This document shows positions 17,208-26,572 of a stretch of DNA of 64,000 nt, piece after piece (positions within the stretch are counted from its first letter, which is position 1; each line of letters begins with the position of its first letter). A model generated the notes under the pieces. It worked only from the letters and a program-made list of their open reading frames with translations. It did not search any database and was not told the DNA's origin. Origin of the DNA: Flavimaribacter sediminis (GTDB lineage: Bacteria > Pseudomonadota > Alphaproteobacteria > Rhizobiales > Rhizobiaceae); contig NZ_JAICBX010000002.1 of the NCBI RefSeq assembly GCF_019492055.1, forward strand, positions 434,001 through 498,000, given 5' to 3'. The position numbers and the translations under genes were made by a program.

Positions 17208-18368
17208 GTGACACACAACTCCGATTTACCGCTCGCCGGCCTCCTCGTTCTCGACATGAGCCAGTTCCTTTCGGGCCCCTATGCGACCTTACGGTTGCAG
17301 GACCTCGGCGCCCGCGTCATCAAGATCGAACGCCCTGGCGCAGGTGATCTTTCCCGCACGCTTTATCTCAGCGATACCGAAATCGGCGGGGATTCGACGA
17401 TTTTCCACGCCATCAATCGCGGCAAGGAAAGCCTCGCTGTCGACCTGAAGAATTCCGACGATCTCACCCGCCTCAAGAAACTGATCGCCAGTGCCGACGT
17501 GCTGGTCCAGAATTTTCGGCCAGGCGTTATAGAGCGCATCGGGCTCGATTACGAAACCGTCCGCGCGATCAATCCGCGCCTCGTCTATGGCTCGATCAGC
17601 GGCTATGGAGAGGAAGGTCCATGGGTGAAGCGACCCGGCCAGGATCTTCTCGCCCAGGCGCGATCCGGAGTGATGTGGCTGAGTGGCGACGATGGCGACG
17701 GCCCGGTGCCAATGGGCCTTGCGGTTGGCGACATGTTCGCCGGTGCGGCGCTGGCGCAGGGTCTTCTTGCCGGCCTCGTCAAGCGCGGCATGAGGGGCGA
17801 AGGCAGCCATGTCCAGACGAGCTTGCTGGAGGCTCTCGTCGACTTTCAGTTCGAGGTGCTGACCACCTATCTCAATGACGGCAGGCGGATGCCGAAACGC
17901 GCCGGCTTCCGCAGCGCTCACGCCTATCTGTCGGCGCCTTACGGCGTTTACGAAGCGAAGGACGGCTTCATAGCCATCGCGATGACGCCGATCTCTCGGC
18001 TGCGCGATTTGATGGGGCTGGAAACGCTCGATCCATATTGCGGCGATCCGGCAATCTCGTTCACCGAGCGAGATGACATCAAGAAACTCCTGGCCGGCGC
18101 GATCGCCGGGAAGACGGTGGAGGACTGGATGCAAATCTTCGAACCCGCCGATATCTGGTGCGCACAGGTGCTCGGCTGGGACGATCTGTTGGAAAGCGAG
18201 GGTTTTAACGTTCTCGACCTCCTGCAGACGGTCGAACGCGAGGACAATGTGTCGATCATGACAACCCGCTCACCGATCCGGGTCAATGGCGAGCGGCCGA
18301 AATTCTCCCGCGCGGCGCCACGCGTCGGCGAGCACACGGCGGCGATCATCGAGGAGTTCGAGTTATAA
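17208..18368 (+). CDS. Class III CoA-transferase (CaiB/BaiF family)
   Basis: 386 residues from GTG 17208; an in-frame ATG at 17130 would add 26 residues with no family resemblance. Conserved N-terminal region LVLDMSQFLSGPYATLRLQDLGARVIKIERPG, then VQNFRPGVIERIGLDY, and the catalytic aspartate segment KRPGQDLLAQARSG. Family members move CoA between organic acids (formyl/oxalyl, carnitine, succinyl/malyl or mesaconyl). Divergent from the sugar-binding protein and at the end of the catabolic block, it may activate the acid produced by the pathway (inference). The acid cannot be told. Confidence 0.85.
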   Translation: MTHNSDLPLAGLLVLDMSQFLSGPYATLRLQDLGARVIKIERPGAGDLSRTLYLSDTEIGGDSTIFHAINRGKESLAVDLKNSDDLTRLKKLIASADVLVQNFRPGVIERIGLDYETVRAINPRLVYGSISGYGEEGPWVKRPGQDLLAQARSGVMWLSGDDGDGPVPMGLAVGDMFAGAALAQGLLAGLVKRGMRGEGSHVQTSLLEALVDFQFEVLTTYLNDGRRMPKRAGFRSAHAYLSAPYGVYEAKDGFIAIAMTPISRLRDLMGLETLDPYCGDPAISFTERDDIKKLLAGAIAGKTVEDWMQIFEPADIWCAQVLGWDDLLESEGFNVLDLLQTVEREDNVSIMTTRSPIRVNGERPKFSRAAPRVGEHTAAIIEEFEL

Positions 18369-18392
18369 GGATACCAAGGTGAAAGGCATGAT

Positions 18393-18515
18393 ATGGCGCT
18401 AACCGCACGGCTGCAATCCGACGATGGCCTTTTCGCGCCTGCGGAAGTGAAAGGCCGAGAAATCACCTTCACCGGAACTCTGCCCAGCTATCCAACGGGC
18501 GGCGACGTCATCTAA
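18393..18515 (+). CDS. Small open frame, 40 residues, possibly a gene remnant
   Basis: ATG 18393 follows the CoA-transferase stop by 24 bp, with AAGGTGAAAGG upstream as a plausible ribosome-binding site. The product begins MALTARLQSDDGLFAPAEVK and ends at TAA 18513. No motif is recognised. It may be the N-terminal stub of a former downstream gene, since the following 460 bp hold no coding sequence. Confidence 0.3.
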   Translation: MALTARLQSDDGLFAPAEVKGREITFTGTLPSYPTGGDVI

Positions 18516-18981
18516 CCTGGAATCGAGGGCTACGGTGCTCAGCAGCAGAGCGTGGGCACGGGCTATTTTGCTCCCTTGCGAGTGTCAAATCGTGCTCTGA
18601 TTACGACAGGTGGCAGGTATCCGGTATCGAGATACTGTGCAGAAACCCTTCAACGGCAGGATTTAGGGCGCAAAGCGGACATGACAAAGAAAAGTACAGC
18701 GGCTCTTGGACCCAAATCGAAGCGCTTAGCTCCACAAACAATGACCTGTCCGCGTAAAGGGTTTTAACTGGAGCCTTATCCTTCTGAACGAAGTAGCAAG
18801 CGAGAACAAAACAAGACTCAACTGTGCCGAATCTGTGCCACATTGTGCCGTAAGTTGGCGTTTGATCACGTTTCGTTCTGCAACTTGCTGCACGTTTCTG
18901 CAAGTTGCCGCCCGCCAGCCGCAACGCAACTAAGTACTTATTTTCGTTGCTATTTATTCGTGAATATTGCGGAAATTTTAC
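18516..18981. other. Gene-free stretch before tRNA-Thr
   Basis: About 465 bp of lower GC than its flanks with no supported gene. It separates the catabolic block from the conserved core that starts at tRNA-Thr. Because tRNA 3' ends are common integration sites and this stretch adjoins the 3' end of tRNA-Thr, it may be an old integration scar; no integrase or duplicated tRNA end was seen. Confidence 0.4.
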
Positions 18982-19056
<75 letters not shown>

Positions 19057-19182
19057 AAATGCCCCGTCCGCGGGACGGAACGCCTATTGCCACAGAGTTT
19101 CCTGCAGCGCAAGGACCAATGCCGCGTTTAAGCCACGCAATTGTCCTTTGCCCTTGCACGACAATTGCGGTATGTCGGCTGG

Positions 19183-19359
19183 ATGCACGAGGACAGGCAG
19201 GACAAGTCACCCAAATCCGCCGCGGACAAGCGCAAGGAACGTCTCGCCGACGCCCTGCGCGCCAATCTGCAACGTCGCAAGCAGCAGGTGCGCGCGCGCC
19301 GCAAAGGCGCCATGGACGACGCAGCCGGATTGCCCGCCTCGGAGGGCCAGAAGTCCTGA
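19183..19359 (+). CDS. Small basic conserved protein upstream of murA
   Basis: 58 residues from ATG 19183, ending 61 bp before murA. The product is rich in Lys and Arg, with a charged helical core (ADKRKERLADALRANLQRRK). Small proteins of this kind (pattern RLAxxLRxNLxxRKxQxRAR) sit in front of murA in many Rhizobiales; function unknown. A longer frame opens at 19141, but the extra residues do not look conserved. Confidence 0.65.
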   Translation: MHEDRQDKSPKSAADKRKERLADALRANLQRRKQQVRARRKGAMDDAAGLPASEGQKS

Positions 19360-19420
19360 CGGACAGGCCGCTGCACACAGACAAGACGAGTAGAAAGGCG
19401 GGTTTGCGCCCGGAAAGCCG

Positions 19421-20710
19421 ATGGATCAGATCAGAATTGTAGGCGGTAACAGGCTGAACGGCGTCATACCGATTTCCGGAGCCAAGAACGCCGCCCTTCC
19501 GCTGATGATTTCGTCGCTTCTGACGGACGACACGCTGACGCTGGAAAACGTGCCGCATCTCGCAGACGTGGAACGGCTCATCCGCATTCTCGGCAATCAC
19601 GGGGTCGACTACTCCGTCAACGGACGCCGGGAAAGCCAGGGCGCGGGCTATTCCAGAACCATACATTTCACCGCACGGCATATCGTAACCACGACGGCGC
19701 CGTACGATCTCGTATCGAAAATGCGGGCGAGTTTCTGGGTCATCGGCCCCCTCGTCGCCCGCATGGGCGAAGCAAAGGTGTCGCTGCCAGGCGGCTGCGC
19801 GATCGGCACGAGACCGGTCGATCTTTTCATCGACGGGCTGAAGACGCTCGGCGTCGACATCGACATCGACGGCGGCTATGTGCACGCCCGCGCGCCGAAA
19901 GGGATCCAGGGCGGCCACTACGAATTTCCGAAGGTTTCCGTCGGCGCCACCCATGTGCTGATGATGGCTGCGGCCCTGGCCAACGGCGCCGTGGAAATCT
20001 CCAACGCCGCGCGCGAGCCCGAGGTCGTCAACCTGGCCGAATGCCTGAACGCCATGGGCGCGCGCATCTCCGGAGCCGGCACGTCGCACATTGTGATCGA
20101 GGGCGTTCAGTCGCTCTCCGGCGCGCGTCACAGGGTTCTGCCCGACCGGATAGAAACCGGGACCTACGCCATGGCCGTGGCCATGACCGGCGGCGACGTG
20201 ACCCTTGAGGACACCAGCGCAAGCCTGCTTGAAACCGCGCTCGACAGCGTGCGCGCAGCCGGCGTGGAAGTCACGCCCACCAATTCCGGCGTCCGGATAT
20301 CGCGCAACGGCGCAGGCCTCGAGGCGGTGGACGTTACGACCGATCCGTTTCCAGGCTTCCCGACCGACCTTCAGGCGCAATTCATGGCGATGATGACGAA
20401 GGCAAAGGGCACGTCGCAAATCACCGAGACGATCTTCGAAAACCGCTTTATGCATGTCCAGGAACTGGCGCGACTGGGCGCAGACATTTCGTTGTCCGGC
20501 CAGACCGCCACCGTCAAGGGCGTGGGCGGGTTGAAGGGCGCGCAGGTGATGGCGACGGATTTGCGCGCTTCCGTGTCGCTGGTGATCGCCGCGCTTGCCG
20601 CCGAGGGCGAAACCGTCGTCAACAGGGTCTATCATCTCGACAGAGGCTTCGAACGCCTCGAAGAGAAACTGACCCGATGCGGCGCCGAGGTCGAACGTCT
20701 GAGCGTCTGA
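19421..20710 (+). CDS. murA: UDP-N-acetylglucosamine 1-carboxyvinyltransferase
   Basis: 429 residues, full length. First committed step of peptidoglycan synthesis in the cytoplasm: transfer of enolpyruvate from PEP to UDP-GlcNAc. [12 protein letters not shown] with the conserved lysine at residue 22, and [15 protein letters not shown] with the PEP-reactive cysteine at residue 126 (Cys115 in E. coli; the residue that fosfomycin modifies). [11 protein letters not shown] and GFERLEEKL complete the EPSP-synthase-like fold. It is the first large gene of the conserved core. Confidence 0.97.
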   Translation: MDQIRIVGGNRLNGVIPISGAKNAALPLMISSLLTDDTLTLENVPHLADVERLIRILGNHGVDYSVNGRRESQGAGYSRTIHFTARHIVTTTAPYDLVSKMRASFWVIGPLVARMGEAKVSLPGGCAIGTRPVDLFIDGLKTLGVDIDIDGGYVHARAPKGIQGGHYEFPKVSVGATHVLMMAAALANGAVEISNAAREPEVVNLAECLNAMGARISGAGTSHIVIEGVQSLSGARHRVLPDRIETGTYAMAVAMTGGDVTLEDTSASLLETALDSVRAAGVEVTPTNSGVRISRNGAGLEAVDVTTDPFPGFPTDLQAQFMAMMTKAKGTSQITETIFENRFMHVQELARLGADISLSGQTATVKGVGGLKGAQVMATDLRASVSLVIAALAAEGETVVNRVYHLDRGFERLEEKLTRCGAEVERLSV

Positions 20711-20797
20711 GCGCCTGAGACCGAATTGCGCGCGCGGCGACAAACCACTATCTAGGGCTTGTCCTGAAAACCTCCTCAAGCGGACCACCGACCGACC

Positions 20798-21244
20798 ATG
20801 CAGCTTCTCAAACTGATCGCACTCGACAAGGAAGATCTCTCCATCCTGTCGGCCCACATGCAGGACGCCGTCATCAAAGCCGCGGATTTGACGTGGCAGG
20901 CTTCCGCGCAGAGATTCATACTCGTCGCAAACCGTTTCGTCTGGGAAGCGGCGGAAGGCCGCAGCGCCAGGCAGTATGAACGCCGCCGCACAGCACTTCA
21001 CTTCAACCGGGTGACAGGCGTTCGCTCGCGCGGTTTCGATCGCAGGGACGGCGACAAGGTGCTTTCGCTGCTGACCGTGAACTTCGTTCCGGGCAAGGAC
21101 GCGCCCGCCGGCCTGGTGGAACTGATCTTCTCCGGCGAGATGGCCATCGAGCTCGATGTCGAATGCGTTGAAGCGCAACTGAGCGATCTGGGCGCCGCCT
21201 GGGAAACCGAATTCAAGCCGAAACATCCGCTGGACGACGTGTAG
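20798..21244 (+). CDS. DUF2948 family protein
   Basis: 148 residues, matching the family length. LLKLIALDKEDLSILSAHMQDAV at the start, WEAAEGRSARQYERRRTALHF in the middle and IELDVECVEAQLSDLGAAW near the end are typical of DUF2948. This is an alphaproteobacterial family of unknown function almost always placed between murA and hisD. No signal peptide or membrane segment. Confidence 0.88.
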   Translation: MQLLKLIALDKEDLSILSAHMQDAVIKAADLTWQASAQRFILVANRFVWEAAEGRSARQYERRRTALHFNRVTGVRSRGFDRRDGDKVLSLLTVNFVPGKDAPAGLVELIFSGEMAIELDVECVEAQLSDLGAAWETEFKPKHPLDDV

Positions 21245-21277
21245 CCGCGCCCTACGGGACATGCAGGGAGACAGACC

Positions 21278-22576
21278 GTGGTCATGCGCCTGAGACAACA
21301 GGATCCGGATTTCGACGCGCGCTTCTCGGCGCTTCTCGCCATGAAGCGGGAGGTATCCGATGACGTCAACGCCGCGGTCGCCGAAATCATAGACGCCGTG
21401 CGCAAGCGCGGCGACGAAGCGCTCGCCGAATATTCGCTGCGCTTCGACCGGCTGGATCTCGCAACGACGGGTCTGGCCGTGACCAGCGCGGAAATAGACG
21501 CGGCGTTCGCCTCTATCGATCCGGAAACCCTTCAGGCGCTGGAACTCGCCCACGAGCGCATCGCGCGTCACCACGCGCGACAGATGCCAGCCGACGATTT
21601 CTACGAGGACGCGCTCGGCGTGCAGCTCGGCTCGCGCTGGACGGCGATCGAGGCGGTGGGGCTCTATGTGCCCGGAGGCCTTGCAAGCTATCCGAGCTCG
21701 GTGCTGATGAACGCCGTACCGGCGCGCGTCGCCGGCGTCGAGCGGATTGTCATGACAGTGCCCTGCCCCGACGGCGCGCTCAACCCGCTGGTTCTGGCCG
21801 CGGCGCGCGTCGCCGGCGTCAGCGAAATCTACCGCGTCGGCGGCGCGCAGGCGATCGCGGCGCTTGCCTACGGGACGGAGACGATCCGGCCGGTCGCCAA
21901 GATAATGGGCCCCGGCAACGCCTATGTGGCCGCGGCCAAGAAGCAGGTTTTCGGAACGGTCGGCATCGACATGATCGCCGGTCCCTCGGAAGTGCTGGTG
22001 CTGGCCGACGCAGACAATAATCCGGACTGGATCGCCGCCGACCTGCTGGCGCAGGCCGAGCACGACACGGCCGCCCAGGCGATCCTGATGACAGACAGCG
22101 CGGAACTGGGCGACGCCGTGGAGCGCGCCGTCGAATCCCAGCTTACGACCCTGCCGCGCGGCGAGGTGGCCCGCCAAAGCTGGCGCGACTACGGCGCCGT
22201 CATCGAGGTGGAGAATTTCGCCGACGCCGTGCCGCTGGTCAACCGGCTGGCGGCCGAGCATCTGGAGCTTGCCGTCGCCGATCCGGATGCGCTGCTGCCG
22301 CTGATCCGCAACGCCGGCGCCATCTTCATCGGCGCGCATACGCCCGAAGTGATCGGCGATTATGTGGGCGGATCGAACCATGTGCTGCCGACGGCGCGTT
22401 CGGCGCGTTTTTCCTCCGGGCTTTCCGTGCTCGATTACGTCAAGCGGAGCTCGGTTCTGAGGCTTGACGCAGCCCAGCTGCGCGAACTCGGACCGGCTGC
22501 AATCAGGCTTGCCCGCGCCGAAGGCCTTGACGCCCATGCCCGCTCTGTTGCAATTCGAATGAACCTGCCGGATTGA
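21278..22576 (+). CDS. hisD: Histidinol dehydrogenase
   Basis: 432 residues from GTG 21278 (GGGAG upstream); an in-frame ATG at 21284 is nearly equal. Zinc enzyme that oxidises L-histidinol to L-histidine in two NAD-dependent steps. Conserved stretches: VGLYVPGGLASYPSSVLMNAVPA, VGGAQAIAALAYGTETI, GPGNAYVAAAKKQVFG, DMIAGPSEVLVLAD, the metal-site LLAQAEHDTAAQA and AAEHLELAVADP, and GGSNHVLPTARSARFSSGLS. It lies away from other his genes, the usual situation in Rhizobiales. A paralogue of different function is at 33330. Confidence 0.96.
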   Translation: MVMRLRQQDPDFDARFSALLAMKREVSDDVNAAVAEIIDAVRKRGDEALAEYSLRFDRLDLATTGLAVTSAEIDAAFASIDPETLQALELAHERIARHHARQMPADDFYEDALGVQLGSRWTAIEAVGLYVPGGLASYPSSVLMNAVPARVAGVERIVMTVPCPDGALNPLVLAAARVAGVSEIYRVGGAQAIAALAYGTETIRPVAKIMGPGNAYVAAAKKQVFGTVGIDMIAGPSEVLVLADADNNPDWIAADLLAQAEHDTAAQAILMTDSAELGDAVERAVESQLTTLPRGEVARQSWRDYGAVIEVENFADAVPLVNRLAAEHLELAVADPDALLPLIRNAGAIFIGAHTPEVIGDYVGGSNHVLPTARSARFSSGLSVLDYVKRSSVLRLDAAQLRELGPAAIRLARAEGLDAHARSVAIRMNLPD

Positions 22577-22627
22577 CCCTGTCAGTTCAGTGTTCGCGAC
22601 CGGACCAGCAAGGAAAGACATGCCGCA

Positions 22628-23104
22628 ATGGCTGACAAGGCCAAATTCAGGCTCTGCGACGTCTCGCTCGATGAATCCATCGGGCGCGCGACGCCCGATA
22701 TCGAGCACGAACGCGCGGTGGCGATCTTCGATCTGATCGAGGAGAACAGTTTCGAGCCCGTGGGCCACGAGGGCGGCCCTTACAAGCTGAAACTGTCGCT
22801 GGTCGATTCCAAGCTCGTCTTCACGATCACGCTTGAGGACGACACGCCGGTCGCCACGCATATTCTGTCGCTGACGCCGTTTCGCCGCATCGTGAAGGAC
22901 TACTTCATGATCTGCGAAAGCTATTACGACGCCATCCGGTCGTCCACGCCGAGCCAGATCGAAGCGATCGACATGGGACGCCGGGGCATCCACAATGAAG
23001 GATCGCAGACGCTGAAGGACCGACTGGAAGGCAAGATCGCCATCGATTTCGACACCGCGCGCCGGCTCTTCACGCTGGTCTGCGTGCTTCACTGGCGCGG
23101 ATAG
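22628..23104 (+). CDS. UPF0262 family protein
   Basis: 158 residues, the family length. Starts [30 protein letters not shown] and ends in an [22 protein letters not shown] block, both highly characteristic of UPF0262, a family of unknown function conserved in alphaproteobacteria next to hisD. No catalytic motif is evident. It is followed after 7 bp by the phosphatase-like gene. Confidence 0.92.
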   Translation: MADKAKFRLCDVSLDESIGRATPDIEHERAVAIFDLIEENSFEPVGHEGGPYKLKLSLVDSKLVFTITLEDDTPVATHILSLTPFRRIVKDYFMICESYYDAIRSSTPSQIEAIDMGRRGIHNEGSQTLKDRLEGKIAIDFDTARRLFTLVCVLHWRG

Positions 23105-23111
23105 ACCGGCC

Positions 23112-23567
23112 GTGGCCGCCTCCAGCACGGACCGGCCTGCGGCGCCGTCTTCGGTGCTATTCATGTGCGGCATGAACGCGATCCGCTCGCCGATGGCCGA
23201 GGTGCTGGCCCGGCGCTATCTTCCAAGAAGCACCTATATCGCCTCCGCCGGCGTGCGCCCCGGCGAGCGCGATCCGTTCGTCGACGCGGTGCTTGGCGAA
23301 GTGGGTCTCGACCTCGGCCAGCGGCGTCCGCACACGCTGGACGACCTGGAAGACGACTATTTCGACCTCATCGTGACGCTGGCGCCGGAAGCCCACCACC
23401 GGGCGCTGGAACTCACAAGGTCGAGCGCGGTGGATGTGGTCTACTGGCCGACCGCCGATCCCACGACCGTGACCGGCAGCCGGGAGCAGATCCTGAACGC
23501 CTACCGGCAGGTGCGCGATCACATCGACGGAATGCTCCGCGCCCGTTTCGGCCAACCATCGGCCTGA
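23112..23567 (+). CDS. Low-molecular-weight phosphotyrosine phosphatase family protein
   Basis: 151 residues from GTG 23112. The P-loop CX5RS is visible as [15 protein letters not shown] (Cys19, Arg25), followed by the [15 protein letters not shown] segment. A typical DPxxxxG/DP acid loop is represented by [16 protein letters not shown]. Relatives are protein tyrosine phosphatases or arsenate reductases; the single-domain chain and context do not decide. Conserved member of the hisD-infA core cluster. Confidence 0.85.
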   Translation: MAASSTDRPAAPSSVLFMCGMNAIRSPMAEVLARRYLPRSTYIASAGVRPGERDPFVDAVLGEVGLDLGQRRPHTLDDLEDDYFDLIVTLAPEAHHRALELTRSSAVDVVYWPTADPTTVTGSREQILNAYRQVRDHIDGMLRARFGQPSA

Positions 23568-23748
23568 CGCGGCGCCAGCCGACGGGCTTGCCGCCATGCG
23601 CAGGAGCATGTCCGAAGGACGCCCGACGCGGCAGGAACGGCAAAGCCTGCAAATTCGGTTCACAAACCCGGAACGATTGTGTAGGTTCCGGCGCAACCTG
23701 GATCGGGTGACCCGCTCCACTTTTCTGCAACAGGATGACAAAGACTGC

Positions 23749-23967
23749 ATGGCCAAGGAAGAAGTCCTAGAATTTCCCGGCGTTGTTACGGAACTTTTGC
23801 CCAACGCAACCTTTCGCGTAAAGCTTGAAAACGAACATGAAATCATCGCCCACACGGCAGGCCGCATGCGCAAGAACCGCATTCGCGTGCTCGCAGGCGA
23901 CAAGGTTCTGGTGGAAATGACACCATACGATCTGACCAAGGGCCGCATCACCTACCGTTTCAAGTAG
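23749..23967 (+). CDS. infA: Translation initiation factor IF-1
   Basis: 72 residues, S1-like OB fold. [20 protein letters not shown] at the start, then [20 protein letters not shown] and [16 protein letters not shown], nearly invariant across alphaproteobacteria. Occupies the ribosomal A site during initiation with IF-2 and IF-3. ATG 23749 gives the standard length; a longer frame upstream has no IF-1 similarity. Confidence 0.97.
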   Translation: MAKEEVLEFPGVVTELLPNATFRVKLENEHEIIAHTAGRMRKNRIRVLAGDKVLVEMTPYDLTKGRITYRFK

Positions 23968-23995
23968 CAGCCCCCGAAAAGCGGCGTTTCCGGAC

Positions 23996-24622
23996 ATGGC
24001 TCTCGATCCCAAACTCGTTCTGGCATCCGGCTCTCCACGCCGGGTCGCCCTGCTGCGCCAGGCGGGCCTTGAGCCTGACCGGCTGATGCCGATGGAGGTG
24101 GACGAGACGCCGAAGCGGACCGAGCATCCCCGCGCGCTCGCGCGCCGTCTGGCGCGCCGCAAGGCCGAGGCGGCCCAGAGCGCGCTCAGAGGCGATCCGA
24201 ACTTCACCAACCGTTTTATCCTGGCGGCCGACACGGTGGTGGCCGTGGGGCGCCGGATCCTGCCGAAGGCGGAGCTCGTCAACGAAGCCTCGTCCGGTCT
24301 GCACCTGCTTTCCGGCCGCGCCCACCGGGTCTATACCGGCCTGTGCATGATCACCCCGGATGACGAGGCGGTCCACAGACTTGTGGAGACGCGCGTCCGG
24401 TTCAAGCGACTGTCGCGCAAGGAGATCGAAAGCTATCTCGCTTCCGGAGAATGGCGCGGCAAGGCCGGCGGCTACGCCATCCAGGGGTTGGCGGGCGCTT
24501 TCGTGGTCAAACTCGTCGGCTCCTACACGAATGTGGTCGGCCTGCCGCTCTACGAGACCGTGAACATGCTTTCCGGCGCCGGATACGACGTTCATTTCCG
24601 CTGGCTGGAACACGAGAGTTAG
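23996..24622 (+). CDS. maf: Maf-like nucleotide pyrophosphatase
   Basis: 208 residues. Begins with the Maf signature [19 protein letters not shown], followed by the conserved acidic [16 protein letters not shown] segment, [14 protein letters not shown], and [28 protein letters not shown] near the end. Maf proteins hydrolyse non-canonical or modified nucleoside triphosphates. It lies between infA and yacG as in other Rhizobiales, 28 bp after infA. Confidence 0.94.
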   Translation: MALDPKLVLASGSPRRVALLRQAGLEPDRLMPMEVDETPKRTEHPRALARRLARRKAEAAQSALRGDPNFTNRFILAADTVVAVGRRILPKAELVNEASSGLHLLSGRAHRVYTGLCMITPDDEAVHRLVETRVRFKRLSRKEIESYLASGEWRGKAGGYAIQGLAGAFVVKLVGSYTNVVGLPLYETVNMLSGAGYDVHFRWLEHES

Positions 24623-24628
24623 AGCTTC

Positions 24629-24829
24629 ATGACGGCAAGCCGCGACAATGTCGAACCGCTGCGCAAGACCGTGCCCTGCCCGGAATGCGGCCGCGATTCC
24701 AGCCGCGCGCACTATCCTTTCTGCTCGGACCGCTGTCGCAACGTCGACCTCAATCGCTGGCTGACGGGCTCCTACGCCATTCCGGTGACGGAGGAAGAGG
24801 AGAACCAGGAGCCCGAGGACGACGGCTAA
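24629..24829 (+). CDS. yacG: DNA gyrase inhibitor YacG
   Basis: 66 residues with the four-cysteine zinc finger CPEC...CSDRC and the following NVDLNRWLTGSYAIP segment diagnostic of YacG. The acidic C-terminal tail (EEEENQEPEDDG) is common in the family. E. coli YacG binds GyrB and blocks DNA binding. Only 6 bp after maf, so probably cotranscribed. Confidence 0.93.
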   Translation: MTASRDNVEPLRKTVPCPECGRDSSRAHYPFCSDRCRNVDLNRWLTGSYAIPVTEEEENQEPEDDG

Positions 24830-25355
24830 GGCAAGCCAAACCTCCCTATTATTTATCCTTTTATTTTCAATCACTTAATTGATTCTGGCTTTGTTTCGGG
24901 AAACGAGGTTTTCGGCGCTTACCGGTGTTTGGCTTTGTTTCGGGAATCCGCGTTTTTCCCACATGATCCTTCGCAACGGCAGTCTGGCTTTGTTTGGGGA
25001 ATCGGAGTTATCGGCCTTTCTTGAATCTGGCTTCGTTTCGGGAATCGGGATTTTTGTGCTTTCCGGCATTTGGCTTCGTTTCGGGAATCCGCTTTTTTAC
25101 GATGATGAACGATGCGCCGGCGCCATCAGGCGCAACGATGTCATCGACCGGTCCGCGACGGATTTCTGCAACCATTTCGTATAGCATATTTTCCGGCGCA
25201 ATGCATCAATTTGTTCAGTCTTTGTTCCGGCCGCCGGTACCCGTCAACACGGTTCGAATAGCAGCTTCAGACTTCAGGCCGATCCGAACCGGTTGTCGGG
25301 ATGTAGCGGCGGACCGTATAGTCCCCGGACAGTCCATTGAGCGCGGGGCTCTCCT
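24830..25355. other. Gene-free region downstream of yacG
   Basis: Over 500 bp without a supported gene. It contains the tandem repeats described separately and then about 250 bp (25102-25355) in which nothing is recognised. Confidence 0.5.
24884..25101. repeat. Five imperfect tandem repeats of about 45 bp
   Basis: Units begin at 24884, 24929, 24983, 25026 and 25070, each opening with a variant of TCTGGCTTTGTTTCGGGAAT followed by a less conserved spacer. Unit lengths are 45, 54, 43 and 44 bp. Part of the stretch stays open in both strands because of the repeat composition, but no ribosome-binding site or known protein is present, so it is treated as non-coding. It sits between yacG and the tRNA-Phe integration site. 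It does not look like a CRISPR array: spacers are as similar as the repeats and no cas gene is near. Confidence 0.75.
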
Positions 25356-25697
25356 TTGCCATTAGCCGATTTGAATGAGGCGGATCGAAACGTGGTTCGG
25401 GAGTCTTTACGGGCTGCGGCGGAAGGACCGTTTTATCCCGAGTGGGAGTTCGGGACATTGTTCGGACTGGAGCGCCCGGAGGTACAGGCTGTTCTGGCTC
25501 GATGGCCGGACATCGATGATTCCCATGAAATAATCTGCACCGTCATAAGCAACGCGATGAACAACCTGCTGATCTATCCCATCGATAACCCGGATCGATG
25601 GAGCGCGTATGTGAGCGTCGGTCCAAGGGAAGTCGCCCGGATATTCGCCGCATGGCGAGGGAGCACGCCCTCAAGCCCGATCGGCGGAATGCGTTGA
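25356..25697 (+). CDS. Conserved hypothetical protein of Rhizobiales
   Basis: 113 residues from a TTG start at 25356 (a GGGG run lies about 10 bp upstream; no ATG alternative upstream). The sequence LNEADRNVVRESLRAAAEGPF, then FGTLFGLERPEVQAVLARWP and a closing VGPREVARIFAAWRG, resembles a small family often seen in Mesorhizobium and relatives, with no assigned function. Mixed alpha/beta composition, no signal peptide, no metal motif. Confidence 0.6.
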   Translation: MPLADLNEADRNVVRESLRAAAEGPFYPEWEFGTLFGLERPEVQAVLARWPDIDDSHEIICTVISNAMNNLLIYPIDNPDRWSAYVSVGPREVARIFAAWRGSTPSSPIGGMR

Positions 25698-25910
25698 CGC
25701 AATATGCGCCCAGATTCGAGCGCCGGCGAGGATGCGCCACGACATACGGCTTGCAACAGCTCAGGCGTATCCGGGCGCAGTGCAAAAAACTGTCACAGAC
25801 GGGCCAAAACCGTCTGGACAGCCCCGGGAGACATGATATAACGCCGCACGCCTGAGCGGGAGAAACCAACGCTTTCGCAGGCGGCTTCGCCGCCGATCTT
25901 CAGGCCGGAT

Positions 25911-25986
<76 letters not shown>

Positions 25987-26065
25987 CTACACCCCGGGTA
26001 AACCGCAGTAACCCTCTGATCTCCAATGGTTTTACCGTTGGAACCCCAGTCGGAGGGATGTACAA

Positions 26066-26572
26066 ATGGATGTACAATCTGCCTGTCACCTCTACACCAA
26101 GCGTGGCATCTACTATTTCAGCCGACGTGTCCCTAAGGTCCTGAAGGCTCACTATAAGCACCACCGAATTTCGCTCTCTTTGCGTACACTGTCTCGTAAA
26201 GTCGCTGAGGCAAGGGCTAAAACCCTTGTAGCGAAACTTGAGGAGGACTGGGTCACGCTGCGTTGGCGGACCTCCAGTGAGGCGCTGCGTCGCTTCCTTG
26301 TGGATCACTCGGCACCAGACGTCACATTCACCTCATCAGCCCCTACTCTCGTAGAAGCGAAGGACCTCTATCTCCAAGCCAAGAGCGAAGGCAGACCTGT
26401 GGATCGGCATGCAAAATTGACCCCATCATGGGCGTGGTACGGCGGGAAGGTGAAACTGTGCTGTTCGCCGATGAAGATTCATTGTTTCAGGGAACGCTTC
26501 TCTCGCCGGACACGATGGACCTTTGCCTGCAAGAAACCGGATCATCTCTTGTGGCAAGCTGCGTTGATCTGA
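26066..26572 (+). pseudogene. Phage-type integrase, N-terminal fragment next to tRNA-Phe
   Basis: The first 110 or so residues match the N-terminal domain of tRNA-associated tyrosine recombinases (DUF6538 type): HLYTKRGIYYFSRRVPKVLK, SLSLRTLSRKVAEARAKTL and TLVEAKDLYLQAKSEGRP. After that the sequence changes to unrelated residues, and the catalytic domain with R-HxxR-Y is absent. The break at about 26398 coincides with TGTGGATCGGCATGC followed by AAAATTGACCCC, which looks like the end of an IS21-type element. The fragment is a relic of a former island at the tRNA. Confidence 0.7.

Noticed and set aside
24884-25101. CRISPR array
   Set aside because: Five units only, repeats are imperfect, spacers resemble one another, and no cas genes are near.
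24875-25184. Coding interpretation of the tandem repeat region on either strand
   Set aside because: Frames stay open only because units are near multiples of three. No start context or family match.
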